64,000 bases of DNA from Ectocarpus siliculosus (GCA_000310025.1 FN649758.1:2793474-2857473), one strand, 5' to 3'; counted from the first letter of the stretch, positions 47,901 through 60,858 are shown. The notes: generated by a model not told the origin, from the letters alone. Program-made: numbers and translations.

Positions 47901-50819
47901 CAACGTGGTTCCGCCGCATCCGCCTGTCAGATCGATATACGGGAGCTACGCCCGCCGCCGCCGTTCGCTCGCTCGGATCTACCCACGCGGCCTAACCTCC
48001 ACCAACACCCGCAAGCACGCGTCAGCGAACGCTTCGTTCACACAAGAACGCGGCGAAACAGCTGCCGTTTCGTTCCGCGGTCCTACCGCTACCGGTTATT
48101 CCTCCGACTGCGTCTGATTCACGTGACACACCACCGCGTCGGAGCTACAATGCAATGCTGGGAGACAAACAAACGAGATGGAGGCACAGCAGCACCTGGG
48201 GGGCGTAGACGTTGGCGCTAGGCCGGCCGGTGTTCATGAAGGTCGAGTACGTAAGGCCGTGGCCGAAGAGGAGGAAGATGGAGCCGAACTGAGCGAACGT
48301 CTCCACCTCTTTCACCTGCCGGTCGGGCAAACCCGCGATGGACACAACGGCCCCCGTTCAAAATCATTTGCAATTAGAGGGGGGGGGGGGGTCCGCGAGA
48401 GCTGAACACGGGGGGGGTTTCAGCGTCACTCACCATGTACGGTCCCACACCCTACACAGAACCCCAAAGCATGACCCAAAGGCCTGACTTCCACGAACAC
48501 GCCATCACCCCGGCCAAGACCATCAAGCGCTGCATGCAGCCTCTCTACAAGTTGTACAAACCCATGCCGTCTTCGTGACATATATAATCCAGACTCCCTG
48601 GCGACACCCTCACATCCCCAGCATGAATCCTCCAGACTCCCTGAAGACACCCTCTCACATCCCCAGCCGACAACATCATCCATCTCTCACCATGCGTATC
48701 ACGTTTACCCCGCTGGGCCCCACCACCATGCCCCCGACGATGTAGCCGAGGGTCTCGGGAAGACCCACCCCCGCGGCGAGGACGCCTCCGAGGGCGGCGC
48801 TCATGCACAGGACCACGAAGTCCCTCAGGAGGGTGGCGTCTAGGTGCAGCAGCGCGGGGTCCCACTCTTCCTGCCGCCGATGGAGCGTCAAGCGAGGAAG
48901 AGGGAGGGAGGGAGGGAGGGAGGGAGGGAGGGAGGGAGGGAGGGAGGATACGAGAGGGGGAGATGAAAGAGACGACAAGAGGGTGACACATACGAAGACA
49001 CGGGCAAAACGACAGATAGACAGGGACAGGGACAGAGAGGAGAACAGGGGTCGAGAACTAAGAGGAGATGACACGAGGAGAATACGAGAAAAGACAACAA
49101 CAAACAATACACCGGAGTGGCAGACGAGGACGTGCTCGTGGTCTACCTACATCAGGGAAGGGGGTGCTCCGTAAAAAGAGGGCTGCCACTAGGTCGAAAA
49201 TTGTTACTGGGAGCCGGATGGGTAGACTTGAGACAGTAACAGATGCAAGGTACAGTTAACACAGGATCGTGGCATGCACACGCATAGCCTAAGTGCCGAC
49301 GAAGCAATACGGTCTCAACCCTAAAAAAAAATACTCGCAGAAGACATAAGAGCCAACAAAGAAACAACAGAATCAGAGAGAGGCCGGATCGAAACTACTT
49401 CAACTAACCTTCATCATCTCGACCTCTTTTCTCCACTCGCTGGACTTCTGCATTTCCTCCCTGCTCTTCGACTTGGATGTCGCGTGGCCCCCCGTCCCAT
49501 CCGCGTCGCCCCCGGTGCCGATCTTGTCCCCCTTCGTGTCGCCGGTGAGGTCCTCCTCGTCCCATCGGATCTGCCGGTCGAGAACCGAAAGATTTGTTCC
49601 GGACAAAACAGCAAATCGGTCCGGTAAATCTTTTTCGGACGACATCGTTGTGGAAACCACCCGAAAGATTGTTCAGAGGACCAAATGGAATATCGCTCGG
49701 GTAAATACTTTTCGGACTACATTCGTTCTGGGCGCCGTTCACACCACAAGTAACGAAAAATGCGGCGACAATCGCTGTCCTGCTGGTTGTGTGACTTGGA
49801 GAAAGCGCGGAACTGGGATCCCATCGAGACAAGATCGGGAGAAGAACTCCGTGGAAGAATCAAGGAGCTCAAGCTGTCCGAAGCCGGTGTTTTCGTACGG
49901 CATGTCACTCTTCCCGCGTGCTGGTAACCCACCGCACCCAGCAAGTTCACACGTATTGGACGGACCAACAAACAAAAAGAGTGTGGCGACGGCGACGGCG
50001 ACAAGAATGAGACCGAAGCCCGAACCAACACACGGCACAGCAGCACGTGAGCACGTTGTACACTCTCCAAAAAACTGAATGACGTACCTTGCCAGTAGCG
50101 TAGTCCACCTTGACTTTCCCGTCCGTGAGCTTGTCCTTCGCCCCCTCCACCTCCTCGATCGCGTGCAGCTGCACCAGCTCGAGCTCCTTTGCTCGGCCCA
50201 AGAGAAAACAGATCCGACAGCACAAAATATTCCGAACACGAAACGGCGGGTAAGAATACTAATATTGTACAAGCAGCATAGAAAATACCACAAAACCAAA
50301 GCGAGTATTCGGGTTCGAGATAAATACCACAGCAGTCGCTATTTGCCCCCCGGGTTTCCTAAGACACAACACAAGGGCTCCTGACGAGTGCACCACAAAA
50401 AAAAAAAAAACGGGTGGCACATAAAAAAGCGGTGCGCACGCTTTGCTGTTGAAAGGTGAAAAAAGCATGCGGGGTCCAGCAAAAAACATGGGGACGGCCC
50501 GCACCTTCTTCTGCATCTCGTGCTCCGCCCCTAGGATGCCAGCGTCTGTGGTGTTGAGAGTCCTCAGCAGCTTCACCAGCTCCGACCTTATGTCCTCCAC
50601 CTCTTCCTGCACCCCTTGAGCCGCAGCTTGGTACTTCCTCCCGCCTGGGTCCCCGCCGACCGTGCGTGGCGATGGGTGGGCAAAGTGTTCCGTTCATTAG
50701 CATCGACCGCGCTATCTGGCTCGACAACGGCAACAAGGTCAGCCCTACGCGGGGTTCAAAAACGCAAACGCGCATTGTCGTCTCGTCTCAGGTCTCTCTC
50801 TGTCTCCCTCTGTCTTCCC

Positions 50820-50852
<33 letters not shown>

Positions 50853-50859
50853 GTCTCTG

Positions 50860-50895
<36 letters not shown>

Positions 50896-53800
50896 CTCCC
50901 TATTTCTCTCCCTTGTGCTTTTTTTCTGCGAATAGAGAGTCTACGTTGACTTTCTCGCCCTCTTGCCACACCTTGAGCCTCTGCGGAGAAGAGACCGAGG
51001 AGTTCTTCAACATGCTTTTCCACCTCCGTCTCGATGGTCCTCAGGCTGGCAAGGCCCACCTGTTATTTTCCATCACAAATACCTGGTCGGTCAAAAACAT
51101 TGGAAATTTCGCACCAAGTGTGCGTACGCAGCAGCAGCAGCAACGTCGACACAACCATCACCAGTGACAACAGCAGCCACACACAATTCCGCCGCACCCA
51201 AGCCTCGGCGGCACTCAAATGGCCACGAATACATTGCTATCAATGTCAAAGCACGGAACACCGGCCCACACAGCCACAGAGCCGCCATGGAGAGGACGAA
51301 AAACACTTAAAAGAGACTCGCATTGAGTCGTGAAGAATGCCAACAGCCGGCCAAAACCAAAGCCCGCGTTCCCCCCATCCAATGCATCTCCCCCCAAAAA
51401 ACAAACCTTGAAAATCGAACGTACAAAATGAAAATCTGACACACTGACAAGAAGCAATAAAATTACCGCAGCTGCGGCTGACACTGTAATAACCCCAAAT
51501 TACGCCGTGCGCCTGTGGTGGGGGGCACTCGTTCTAACGGCTGCGTATTTCGAGCACAAAATATTAAGAAAAACACACACACACACACGCACGTACAATA
51601 CGGGGTCCCAGATCCTGGCCTTTAGCAGCCATCTCTGTTTTCCGCTGCACTGAGACTGACGTGGTCGTTTCATTGGCCATCGGGTTAGCGCGGGCGATGC
51701 GATGCTACTAAACACACACATTACACTCTTGCATCCGAAGACTGGAGATTGTCGTCCAATCTCCGCCGCCGCCCTCCTTTCTCTTGGGGGAGGGCGTACT
51801 AGAAGGGCGAAGTCGCGTTTCACAGTCCCGCTGACAGACTGACGACCCCATTTTTACTCATCTCATCTACCGAAAAGCGCGGTCGATGCTAATCGAAAAC
51901 AAAGGCACCCACCCAAAGATGGGCGAGCCACCCACAGCAGTATTTAGCCACCCAAATAATGACTCCAACAAGCATCGCCTTCGCATCCACGAGGCTCCAA
52001 AGATAGACAAGACACCCAGAGCAGTAATCACCCAACGCCATGACTCCAACAACAATCATCACCTTCGCATCCACGAGGCTCTTCGCCTCCGTCTCGTTCC
52101 CCGCTGCTCCTGCTCTCGCTCCGGGCATCGTCCCCCCCGGACGTTCGCCACCCCCTACCTGAGCCCCGTCGGCCTCCTTCTCTCCTCCAAACCCTCTACC
52201 GTCCGCCCCCCTCTCCCAGGCATCCCCAGCGCGGTTTTCAACCCCATCTTTTTGCAGCTGCTGCTGCTCCTGCCGCTGCTCCTGCTGCGGCTCCTGCCGC
52301 TGCTCCTGCTGCTGCTGCCGCCCATGCCCTAGCCCCCCTCTCTGCTCTTCTTCTCTCCCCTCTTCTGTGCCCCCTTCACCCTTGTCCGCGGGTCGATCCC
52401 TCTTGATCCACCGCTTCACCGGGCGCGCGGGCGGCTTCGTCGCCGGCTGAGGGTACATGATCTGCTCCCGGACAGCGTCATCTGGCGGCGGCACCGCCAC
52501 CGCTACCGGCACCGCCGCCATCCCCGCCCCCTGCCCATTTCCGTCCTCCTGTAGGCGGTCCACCACGGGGCCTTCTTCCTCTTCCCCCGCGTGTTTGGCG
52601 GCCGCAGCCGCGACATCGGCCGCCTGGTTTTTTGGTGTATTGCGATTCCAACAAAATACACTTCAATACATGAGATGACAAAAACAACTCGGCTCATTTG
52701 GGCCCCTCGCGGTCTGTGTTCGAAAATCCCCAACGCAAAAATGATTTGTCGTGAAAGGCTGCGCCAATGTCAAGATTTTCCGGTGACGATGGGGTACGGT
52801 TCGGTTCATACAGCAGCACTCCAACAAAACGGTAGGCGGTCGCTGAGTCCGCGGTTGTGGTATATGTGTCCGCTTCGGCCGAACCCGGTTCCCGAAAGCT
52901 TCACACCAGCACACACACAAACACGGGAGGACCAACGACAACCCACCACGTTTAACGACGGTGACAAGGGAAGACTTAAGACTTAAAGACTTAAGACTTA
53001 CCAACGCTGCTACGGCGGCAGCATGAGCCTGGTCGTGGAGCCCGTGCTCAAGATCAACAGCGAGGCCCTCAAGCTTCTTTCCGTGGCCGACGCTGTGTAC
53101 GACTCGTGCCCCCATCTCGGCTGGGACCCCCCCCCTTTCCCCATCAGCGTCGCCGCCACCCCCGCCGTCTTGCGCTGATCCTTCTCTCCCCCCCCCGTCC
53201 ATGGCAACACCCGGGGCGCGGAGATTCACGGCCGCCGCCGCCGCCGCCGCCGCGACATTAGCCGCCTGAATTTTCGTTCGGGCAACAATGAAGACATCAC
53301 GAACAAAAAAAACAAACAATGCGCGCACCGTGCAGCAATTTTTCGCTTAGCGGGTGACACCGGTACAGTATCTCCTCAGCCCGCAAAGAGGCGAAGAGCG
53401 GGCGCCTGGCGGTTGGTAGAAAAAGCACCACACAGCACAGCAGCAGCGTTTTACGGACAGAAAAAAAAACGAGTATTTTTCTCAATCGTCCCGCTACCTG
53501 TTGGTTTAAAAGCCTCCGTCGCTTGCTCGATTGAGCGCAAACGTGCGTTACTCATCCGACATACGTTGGGAGTTCAGGATATTGTGCGATGGTCGCCACT
53601 TTTTCGTGGTCGAGCGTGTAATAATAAAAAAAAACGCTGCGAGCCGAACGGGTTCACATACCGCTCGGAAACCAAATTCGCCAAAGCTCTTAACGTACAC
53701 CAGTGTCTTGGGGTCCCCGACAGGAGGACGGTCTCGCCAACGACGACTCCCAACCGTGGCAGCCGAGCATATGCCGGCAATATTCTAATCCCGAAATTGT

Positions 53801-54201
53801 CACAAACATGAAGTCCACGGGTCTACCTCCAATTGTACGTCACTCCCATCCCAAGCCCCCCCCACGGCGACGAAAGCGTTCCCCATGCCCACGTCCAGAT
53901 CGCCGCCGGCGGCGGCAGCAGCAGCAGCAGCCTCAGCTCCGGCTCCAGGCGCGCCGAACCACGCCTCCCCCTCGGGACCCGCCGCGGCCACCCCGGCCAG
54001 CGCTCCGTTACTCTTGTCGGCAACGGCGGCGACGGCTCCGCCTTGTCCCGGGCCCGCGACCCACTTTGCCGTTGAAATCTCTCCCACCTCCTCCTCCTTC
54101 TCCTCTTCAATCGGGTTTGACATTCCCATCGCCAACCTGCCGCATACCCGATGCCGGAAAAACACCGGCGGCGGCGGCGGCGGCGGGGGAGTGAGAAACA
54201 T
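41801..54201 (-). CDS. TMCO3/KEA-like cation:proton antiporter (CPA2), sixteen exons
   Basis: Exons (minus strand, in order): 53827-54201, 53002-53265, 52063-52623, 50972-51059, 50505-50644, 50088-50186, 49409-49570, 48691-48870, 48196-48315, 47360-47443, 46895-47034, 45856-46033, 45077-45166, 44168-44299, 42739-42882, 41801-42181. All join in phase to 1045 aa. Residues ~1-400 are low-complexity Ala/Gly/Gln/Glu; ~401-563 form a coiled coil, as in TMCO3; ~575-965 are the multi-pass Na+/H+ exchanger domain: GLPETLGYIVGGMVVGPSGV, VETFAQFGSIFLLFGHGL, AATLSSTAMVTE, LVSVQDLVM, HEAGALFAGLLM, GMYLGSLGMIVNP, MAQVSEISLFFVARAQ. It should exchange K+ or Na+ for H+ across an endomembrane or plastid envelope (inference). 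The tail has a poly-Gly run. The start is uncertain: the ATG at 54201 opens the first exon, but ATGs inside it or an earlier exon are possible. Confidence 0.88.
42883..43125. other. Low-quality duplicate of 43340-43560 (unmerged contig end)
   Basis: With 42775-42882 just before it, this stretch repeats 43226-43560 in the same order: exon sequence, ggcggcggcggg plus a G run, then tgaa/cgaa.gaa.taggaaaa and on. Here homopolymers are stretched and many bases are changed to neighbours' bases, as in poor read ends. It borders a 100-N gap. Confidence 0.75.
43126..43225. other. Assembly gap, 100 N
   Basis: A run of exactly 100 N inside an intron of the antiporter gene. Confidence 0.99.
43661..43821. 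mobile_element. Small palindromic (foldback) element
   Basis: The sequence is almost a complete palindrome centred near 43740: the left arm ...gttggtcttgaactca pairs with tgagtccaagaccaac..., the outer part is gccggctgg/ccagccggt, and the inner part is cacaacgt/acgttgt. It lies in the same antiporter intron as the gap and is unrelated to the 6803 MITE family by sequence. Confidence 0.65.
44335..44403. repeat. (GTT)n/(GTG)n microsatellite
   Basis: About twenty GTG units preceded by several GTT units, directly upstream of the antiporter exon at 44168-44299 in its intron. Confidence 0.95.
44840..45063. mobile_element. Foldback MITE, copy 2
   Basis: The left arm (ccgtacgttgcgtaagacac, then caccccctgcaccgattttc) and the right arm (attgaaaaccggcccagggg, then tgtgtggtatctatcgcgta) match the termini of the 6803 and 57978 copies. 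The right end is ~13 bp from the donor of the antiporter exon 45077-45166. Confidence 0.75.
46664..46750 (-). pseudogene. Short 3' fragment of the non-LTR retrotransposon family
   Basis: The sequence ccacgcgtcgtcgagaggac, then the g/cactgttcccacaggaccgatcg region and tggccaatc, matches 14093-14157 nearly base for base. On the minus strand it encodes LAIGDRSCGN.A.SSR, the last residues of the RT ORF. It lies in an antiporter intron. Confidence 0.72.
48902..48947. repeat. (GGGA)n microsatellite
   Basis: About eleven gggagggagg-type tetramers directly 5' of the antiporter exon 48691-48870, forming its polypyrimidine tract on the minus strand. Confidence 0.95.
50819..50895. repeat. (GTCT)n/(TC)n microsatellite
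   Basis: Runs of gtct, then gtctct, then ctct, in an antiporter intron. Confidence 0.95.
51905..52082 (-). repeat. Tandem duplication overlapping an antiporter exon end
   Basis: On the minus strand two ~84-bp units each begin gagcctcgtggatgcgaagg and continue with gttggagtcat...ctgtgggtg/ctctgggtg...tatcttt/catcttt. The first unit holds the proposed donor AAG|GTGATG; the second has AAGGCGATG. The frame stays open across both units and is hydrophobic (GVMALGDYCSGCLVYLW, then VGVIIWVAKYCCGWL) until a stop near 51889, so intron retention would give an alternative membrane-anchored short protein. Confidence 0.6.
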
Positions 54202-54777
54202 CGCGCAGCGGAGAACGGGAACGCGGAGCCCCCTTGGAAAAATTTTAAGATTCGAGCTTTCGGCGACACCGGTCTACAACAATACACGAGCCTACGGTGA
54301 TGTGGACGCACAGGTGCATCCCCTGCCGTCAGCTGGAGGGTGTTGCGGCAATTTTCGGACAACCCCATCATCCTGTACTCGTAAAATCAGAACCGGAGAC
54401 GCCAATACAAATAGTAGCATCATGGTATACCCTCCCACTCCAGGCTCTCTGCCGCACCGGTTACAGTTGTCATGACGCAGGCCATGCTCTCCGTCGGTAG
54501 GTTCATACGGTCATTTTCTTCATTCTGAAACCGTAATCTGTGTGTCTTGAGTGTGCCCGCCTTGCGCAAGGCATCAAACCCACACAAAGCCTTGTGTGAA
54601 AAGAGGGAATCGTCCTGAACAAGACGGTGGGGCGCTTGTATCCTCATGTAGGGGATCTCCGCTACTGGTCCTATTATCCCCTGGTCCAGTTTGAGTGTCA
54701 GGGGTCAGGTGCTCTTTGCCCTCCTCTCTGTGTGGGGTGATTGGAAGTTGGCGTGTCTTTCTTTCGTGATACGAAGT

Positions 54778-54812
<35 letters not shown>

Positions 54813-57800
54813 CTTCACATTAAAACCGTTCCGGTCTCTCTTCCGAGTACCTTCTTCTGTCCGTATGCACACGCGACGCTGACGCGGTCGATTCCCGTGG
54901 GTCACAGGCTAACCTACCCTAAAAAAGGCAAACACTCCGATAAAGTAACAAAATTCAAAGGGTCCGCAAAACAACCAAAAGTCCAGCAAGAGTCCTGGTT
55001 TACTAGTTGGTATCCTTGAATACCTTCTAGTGGCCAGGGTTAGGAAATCGAATCCCGGCGCAAGCGAGCTTTTCTTGCAAAGTGAGGTTTTCCCTCGCTT
55101 CCGTTCCTGGCCCGGGTGGAAAGCGCTGTCTAGGTCGTGTGTACGCGGAGAAAGAGAGTGCTGTACTTTTCTCGCACCCAAAAATTAACGGCAAAGCACC
55201 GCAGCCGGGGAGGGTACGGGGGCCTCAGGGGGATGAGGGAACCCTTCTAGTGTGACCACGGGATGGAGCAAACGGCACAATGCTGTGAGCGCTGTGTAGA
55301 AGTGACGACAAAGAAAACATAAACAGACTGGGTTTATATCTGGAACGGGTAGTCTTTCTGTGAGATTATTTTTACTTTCTAAAAAAAAAAGAGTCTAGAA
55401 AAATATTTCACCTCCCATACATTGGGGCCCAACAAAAAAAAGCTGCTTGAAATATTTCGCGCGAAGTTGCGCGGAAGGGCGAAAACGAGCGGGCGGAAAT
55501 AGAGACGCAGGCGTAGATAGACACGGATGGAGCTCACACAGAGGCCATCACTGCCACTGCACACGCTCACACCTCACCCGACACCACCAGTCGGTCGCGT
55601 ACGCAGTACTGCTGCTGTGTAGCAGCCGGGGAGGACTGAAAGTGTTGTGTGGTGTGGACGAAGCTCTCATAAAATAAGCTACTTGCCGTTGCTGCATGCT
55701 GCTGCTGCTGCTGCTGTGTCAATGTGCACCACTTTCCTTCCCTCGTTTACGCTCGTAGCAGTGGCAACGGGCTTCAAAAATCGCTCTCGATGCCTCTAAT
55801 GATGTGTTCCTTTGGCCGGCCCTTGGCCTGCAGCAGTATCTATGCATACGTCTCATTGTCTCTGTGTTGGGGATGGTTCTCTGTGTCAAGCTCAAACGAT
55901 CGGCCTGCAGATGACAGCAGCAGCAGCAGCAGATTTGACCTGTGTCGCCTCCCTCGCTTGCTGTGCTACCGACAGCAGGCACCCGGGTCTGACAGTCGAA
56001 CCCGACGCCTCGTATAATGTGTGCCTTTGGCTGCCGTTGGTCCACAGGAGTCTCGCGTGCTGCTGTGCTGGTTGTCTCGTGTGTTGTCTACGTGTGTCAT
56101 GTGCTGTCTCTGCTGTGCTACCGTCTTTCGGGGGATATTCCCCCTCGGCGGCGTGACCATCGCCCAGTCGCCCAATCAGGTATCTCTGTCGTACACAATG
56201 TCCTACATAATCAACATGTGATTGGTGGGAGTACGGGTATCTACCCGGCTCTACCCCTCTACATAAAACACACCGTATGGGCCCGGTTTTGAGAAAAAAA
56301 TTGTCATGAAATATAATTCTGGCATTAGCAACCAGTGTGTTGTAGGTATGATATTTTCCCTCCACATATCGAGCTACATGTAGTAGTGGTCCAGAGTGGT
56401 CAATCTGCAAGCGGCAGGAGGTATTTTGAATTTTTGCCCGGGATTTATCTCCAGCAACCTGTGGTTGAAGGCGATCTAGGTGGTGAGTAAACAAATTCGG
56501 CTTCACGGTCGCGACGAGGGACAGGGATGGCTGAACCCTTCTCGCGGCAAACACTAAGGCAAGCACCGCAGGGGGAAAGGTTGGGCAATAAATAAACAAA
56601 AAATAGAGAATATGAAAAAAGCTCCTGTGTGAGCTTCCGCTTGTGTGACCCCGGCTGATACGTCAGGTATATCACACATACGCCGAAAGGCCTGTACTGT
56701 AAGCCAGCGCCGGACACAGACACATGATCATCTAGAGTTTCATATGGATGCCAATGATACCTGCCTGCTGTGTCATTAGAACGGATTCCTCGAGCAACAT
56801 GACGCGATAGTACTGCTGTAGTGATTTACCGCCCCTGTGGGTACTGACTGACTCAACAACACATTTTGGTGATACATATATGCCAAGCGTACTAGAGTTA
56901 TTTAAAACTCGATTCATGGACCGGCGGGACTTTTATGGGCCTTTCGCTGCTTTGTACATTTTTGGTGAAAAATTTTCGTGATATAAAACTCGAGAAAAGA
57001 TCTGCACAGGATAAAAACACAGGACTGTTAGCCTGCGCCAATACATCCTCGGACAGCTGGTGTGGGTAGGTGGGCTGCCGTTGTGGTGCAGCCAAATTTG
57101 ATCACCCGGAAACAAGCAGCAAGCGAAATTAGAGTGCCTTGTTTCAAGGTTATACGAATAAGAACACGTAGTGAACGAATAGCGGACAAGGCGCGTTCGT
57201 CTCTGCCAAGAGCGCCCCCAACCCACGCTGCCTGATACTCTGTATGTTGGCACTCGGGCACGTTGACAAGCATATACGCACACCCTGTGCATCAACGGCA
57301 ACAACAACCTCCAACCTCCCCGCCATGCCGACTAGGGAGGGCGGCCCCCCCCCCCACAAAAATAACGGGGCAGCCCGTAAGCTACGCGGCGAGCCTTGCG
57401 GAACTGTGTCTGTTCGTTCGTTCGTCTGTGCTTGCGTGCGATGGCGGCACCAGAGAAAGCGAGAAAGAAAAAGGAGCACGACGAGAGAGGAGGGCAGGGG
57501 GGAAAAGAGAGGGTGCAGCAGCATGCAGCAACCTCACGTACGCGTTGGTACGCATGCAGCACAACAAAAAATCGTCCGGGCAGTGCCCGAAAGCTTGGTT
57601 GGGGGCTGGCGGTGGTGGCGGCGTTGTTATGACTGTGTGCTGTGTCTTTGCTGTTGTGACGGCGGTGATGTTTGCTGCAAAAGTGAGGAGAGAGGAGAGG
57701 GAGAGAGGGAGATAGAGAGAGCAGTCTGTTCGTCTCGGAACACAAATACATACTTGGGGCTCTGGAGCCCCAAACAAATTTTTGCTCACGATTCATGCAT

Positions 57801-57977
57801 TTTTGCCCAAAAGTCCCCTCCGATATAAAACTCGATTCATCCACTTTCCGCGCTCTTCCACTGGTTTCACGCATTTTTTCGAGTTTTACATAACTCTTTT
57901 ACTACATACGCGGCGGCAAGCAACGACAGACGAAGCTGGCGGTTCCACTCCGCCAGCAGCGCAGTTCGATGTTCCAA
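54202..57977. other. Repeat-rich region, no gene supported
   Basis: It contains (GTT)n at ~54780-54812, (CTG)n at ~55698-55716, and a ~50-bp stretch at ~55330 (gggtagtctttctgtg) resembling 27495 in block B. Open frames such as 55892-56599 (-) have no recognised domain. Confidence 0.4.
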
Positions 57978-58215
57978 GGTATGCACAGGTTGCCACGATA
58001 TTACACCACCTGGACCGATTTTCGATTTTCAAAGGCTCGATTGCTCCGCGAACAATAGGATGCCGAAACCAAAGGATATGATTTCGGAAAGCTCTCGACG
58101 AGGCGGTTCCAACGTCGCCATTTTCGGCACCGTTCCCTGCTTTTCCTGTCGATAAAATCGGGCTCCGAAAGTCGGTCCAGGGGGGTGTGATACTTTACGC
58201 AACCTACGGTACGCG
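57978..58215. mobile_element. Foldback MITE, copy 3
   Basis: The left arm contains cacctggaccgattttcgat and the right arm agtcggtccaggggggtgtg followed by atactttacgcaacctacgg. The core, read in reverse, shares gttggaaccg and ctcgtcgagagct with the 6803 copy, showing that they are full-length relatives in opposite orientation. Confidence 0.75.
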
Positions 58216-58621
58216 TATCCATTCCGAGGTTTAATGAAGAAAAAAATGACTGTTTCTTCTATTCCAAGGGTACCATTCTTTTCCACGCACCGGGAAACAA
58301 ACAAATAGAAATGCCAAAATATAAAATGCCTTTCGTCGGTAACTCGTGTAAATCCCATAAGAATGACATAACTTCGATTCAGCACGGTGAGCGGGGTAGC
58401 GGGGTGCTCCGGCAAGTAAATTGAGAACATTTCTGCCACGCCCACCGCCGCAGCTGTGTGTGAACTCTGTGCGGAGGAGCGTATGCATGTGCCTACCAGG
58501 ACATGATGACAATGATCTGTTTCAAATTCTTACCCAATGCACTGGAATGAAGTAAAAATCAAATCAATCACTTCCACGGCTTGGCTGCTGATGCACGCAA
58601 AAATGTCCGGCGGCCTCTCAC

Positions 58622-58890
58622 CTCAGGTTCTCTCGCTGCTCTTCGGTCTCTTCCACGCCCCTGCCGGCACCATCTCCCCAGCCAACAAGCACCCTTCGTA
58701 TGCTTTCCGCACCGAGCAGCATCCCCTCGTTCCCTTGAGATCCCCCCCGCACTGCTGTTTCAGCTTCATTTTCGCCATGCGTTGCTCGGGCTAGCACAGC
58801 GGGGGCATCCCCTCCACCAGCCCTAACCCGAGCGCCGGTAGCGACAGCAGCAGCAGCAGCGGAGCGAGCGAGGATCAGGGTCAAGCTCAT
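58622..58890 (-). CDS. Candidate first exon of an unknown protein
   Basis: The frame opens with MSLTLILARSAAAAAVAT, a short hydrophobic/Ala start, runs through a Gly/Glu-rich 89 codons and ends at a good donor (CTGAG|GTGAGA). No matching downstream exon was identified on the minus strand, so this may be chance in GC-rich DNA. Confidence 0.22.
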
Positions 58891-59984
58891 CGCCAAGAGG
58901 AGATGATTTGCGGGAGGTCTTCTTCCTCGTCGTCGATGAAGTTGATTCCAAACGTTGCAGTCACCACCGGTGGTCATGCCCCTTATTCTACGGAATGGCC
59001 TTGTTCGTCTTCGGCAGTCCCGCGGTCTGCCCGTCGATCCTCCCATCGCCCCCAAGGGTGCAGGCGTGATGTAGAACGGGTGCAGACACGCGACGAATCG
59101 CTGCCGCCGGCGGCGATGGAGAGATCAGAGGCGAGGGGAAGCGTCAAGAAGGTTGAGCTCGATCGTGACGGTGTAAGAAGCTCTCCGCTCGATTGCTTTC
59201 CTGGTCCTTTCTGTCTCCCCTCGAAATATCTCTTTCTCTCTCTCGAACGAGAGGAAGTTACCGCGGATTTCGCTGCTGACAAGCACAACTCCAGACTTGC
59301 AGCCTTCTGTGGCCTGCCGACAACAAAGACATCACTGATAATCACCACCATCACGCGCGTGTCACCTTGGCGGGGGGTGACGCAGAATCAATAGACTGTA
59401 GGGGCTACCCGTCGCATACACACCACCGCCCACCACCAGACCACCACAACAGACAACTGCTTTCCAGCACAGCAGCAGAGGAGGTTTGACACATCATGAC
59501 GAGGGTACGAGGAGATGATGAGCTGCTGGAGCTTCTTGGGATCATGGGTGGAGACAATGGCGAGCAAGACGCAACAACTCCTGCAGAAACCAGCCGTGAT
59601 ACGAGGTGCATTTTTTGTTTCTCTTGGCGTCCCGCTCTCGAGAAAACATGACAGTCCCGTGTGTACAGGATAAAGGTGTGCCCATTCCCATGTATGCAGA
59701 GATGCAGAGCCGCGCGTGCGCGGCGCTGTTCCCACCACAACGAGAATAAGCATCACCCGCCCTCTCCATAGCATGCCCGTGGCAAAATCGACGCGTGGAA
59801 GGATGAGAGGACAAACTGACTTACGCTCCATCCGACATGCAAGGCGTGATGTGATGGCTGCCCACCCTCGGTGGTTGACGACTTGCCCACCTTTTTTGGG
59901 TGGGGGAGCATTGCTGAATCGCAACGTACCCCTGAGCCGCATTTTTCCTTGCTCGTCCCACCTATACCTCTACCCCACAGGACG

Positions 59985-59985
<1 letters not shown>

Positions 59986-60039
<54 letters not shown>
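59986..60039. repeat. (CT)n microsatellite
   Basis: About 26 CT units between an unassigned region and the PCIF1-like gene. Confidence 0.95.
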
Positions 60040-60046
<7 letters not shown>

Positions 60047-60858
60047 AATATTTACTGTCATGTTTGTGCGGAAAGGACACACCCGGCACCGGCGGCGGGC
60101 GAGTTCGCGTGCGTTCCCGAGACGGGCTGGAACAGCTCCATATGGAACCCCCACGTCTTCGAGCCAGCCGCAGCCCCCACTGTTTTTGGTGTTGCTAGCC
60201 GAACCGGGGAGGGGCTCAGGAGGGTCGTATCTCCGCAGGAGGAGGTCTTGCGGCAGCAGGCCGTCGCGATCGTTTTCTCTAGGTTTCAGGCAAGAAGGAA
60301 AATGAGAGCCGTTTGTGATTCTTGTCTGCTGCCTGCCACACCTACAGCAGCTGGTAGCTTATTTAGGTTGCTCCGAGAGTTGGGGGGACAGGGAAGGGGG
60401 CGCAATGGACCGAGCAGCCCCAGGAAATCCTTGAGTGATGCTGCGCGCTCGGGGCTTGATGATATAAGCAAGCCTCCGCAAAGGTGCGGGGTTTGGATCC
60501 GAACGTTCAGCGACCAGGAAAACATTAGACTCGTTTGATCTTTTTGCCCGCCAGCGGTCTCCTCCCGACGATAGACCGAGGAGCGGCGAAGCCGCCTCCT
60601 CTTTCCCTCTGCGCCGCCGTCGGGTGCTATCAGCTTCCCTCGTGCTTGGTGTCTGCTGCGTAGCGCATTTTTGCCCTGCTGTTGGCAAGGTTCGTTGCCT
60701 TGGATTCGGTCCCCTCTGGCCAACCCACACAGCCGCGGGGCGTCTAGCTTTGGCAGACCCCAAGACCAAGCCGCGGTAGTCTCACTCCAGCGGTGCCCGC
60801 TGTTGCCTTTGTTCCTCCGGAACACGGTGCCCTACCCCATGCCTCCCCCGCCGTGCAG

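Noticed and set aside
53023-53178. Plus-strand stretch reading SLVVEPVLKINSEALKLL
   Set aside because: The minus-strand reading has a perfect donor (TTG|GTAAGT), an acceptor and in-phase neighbours, so this is its antisense.
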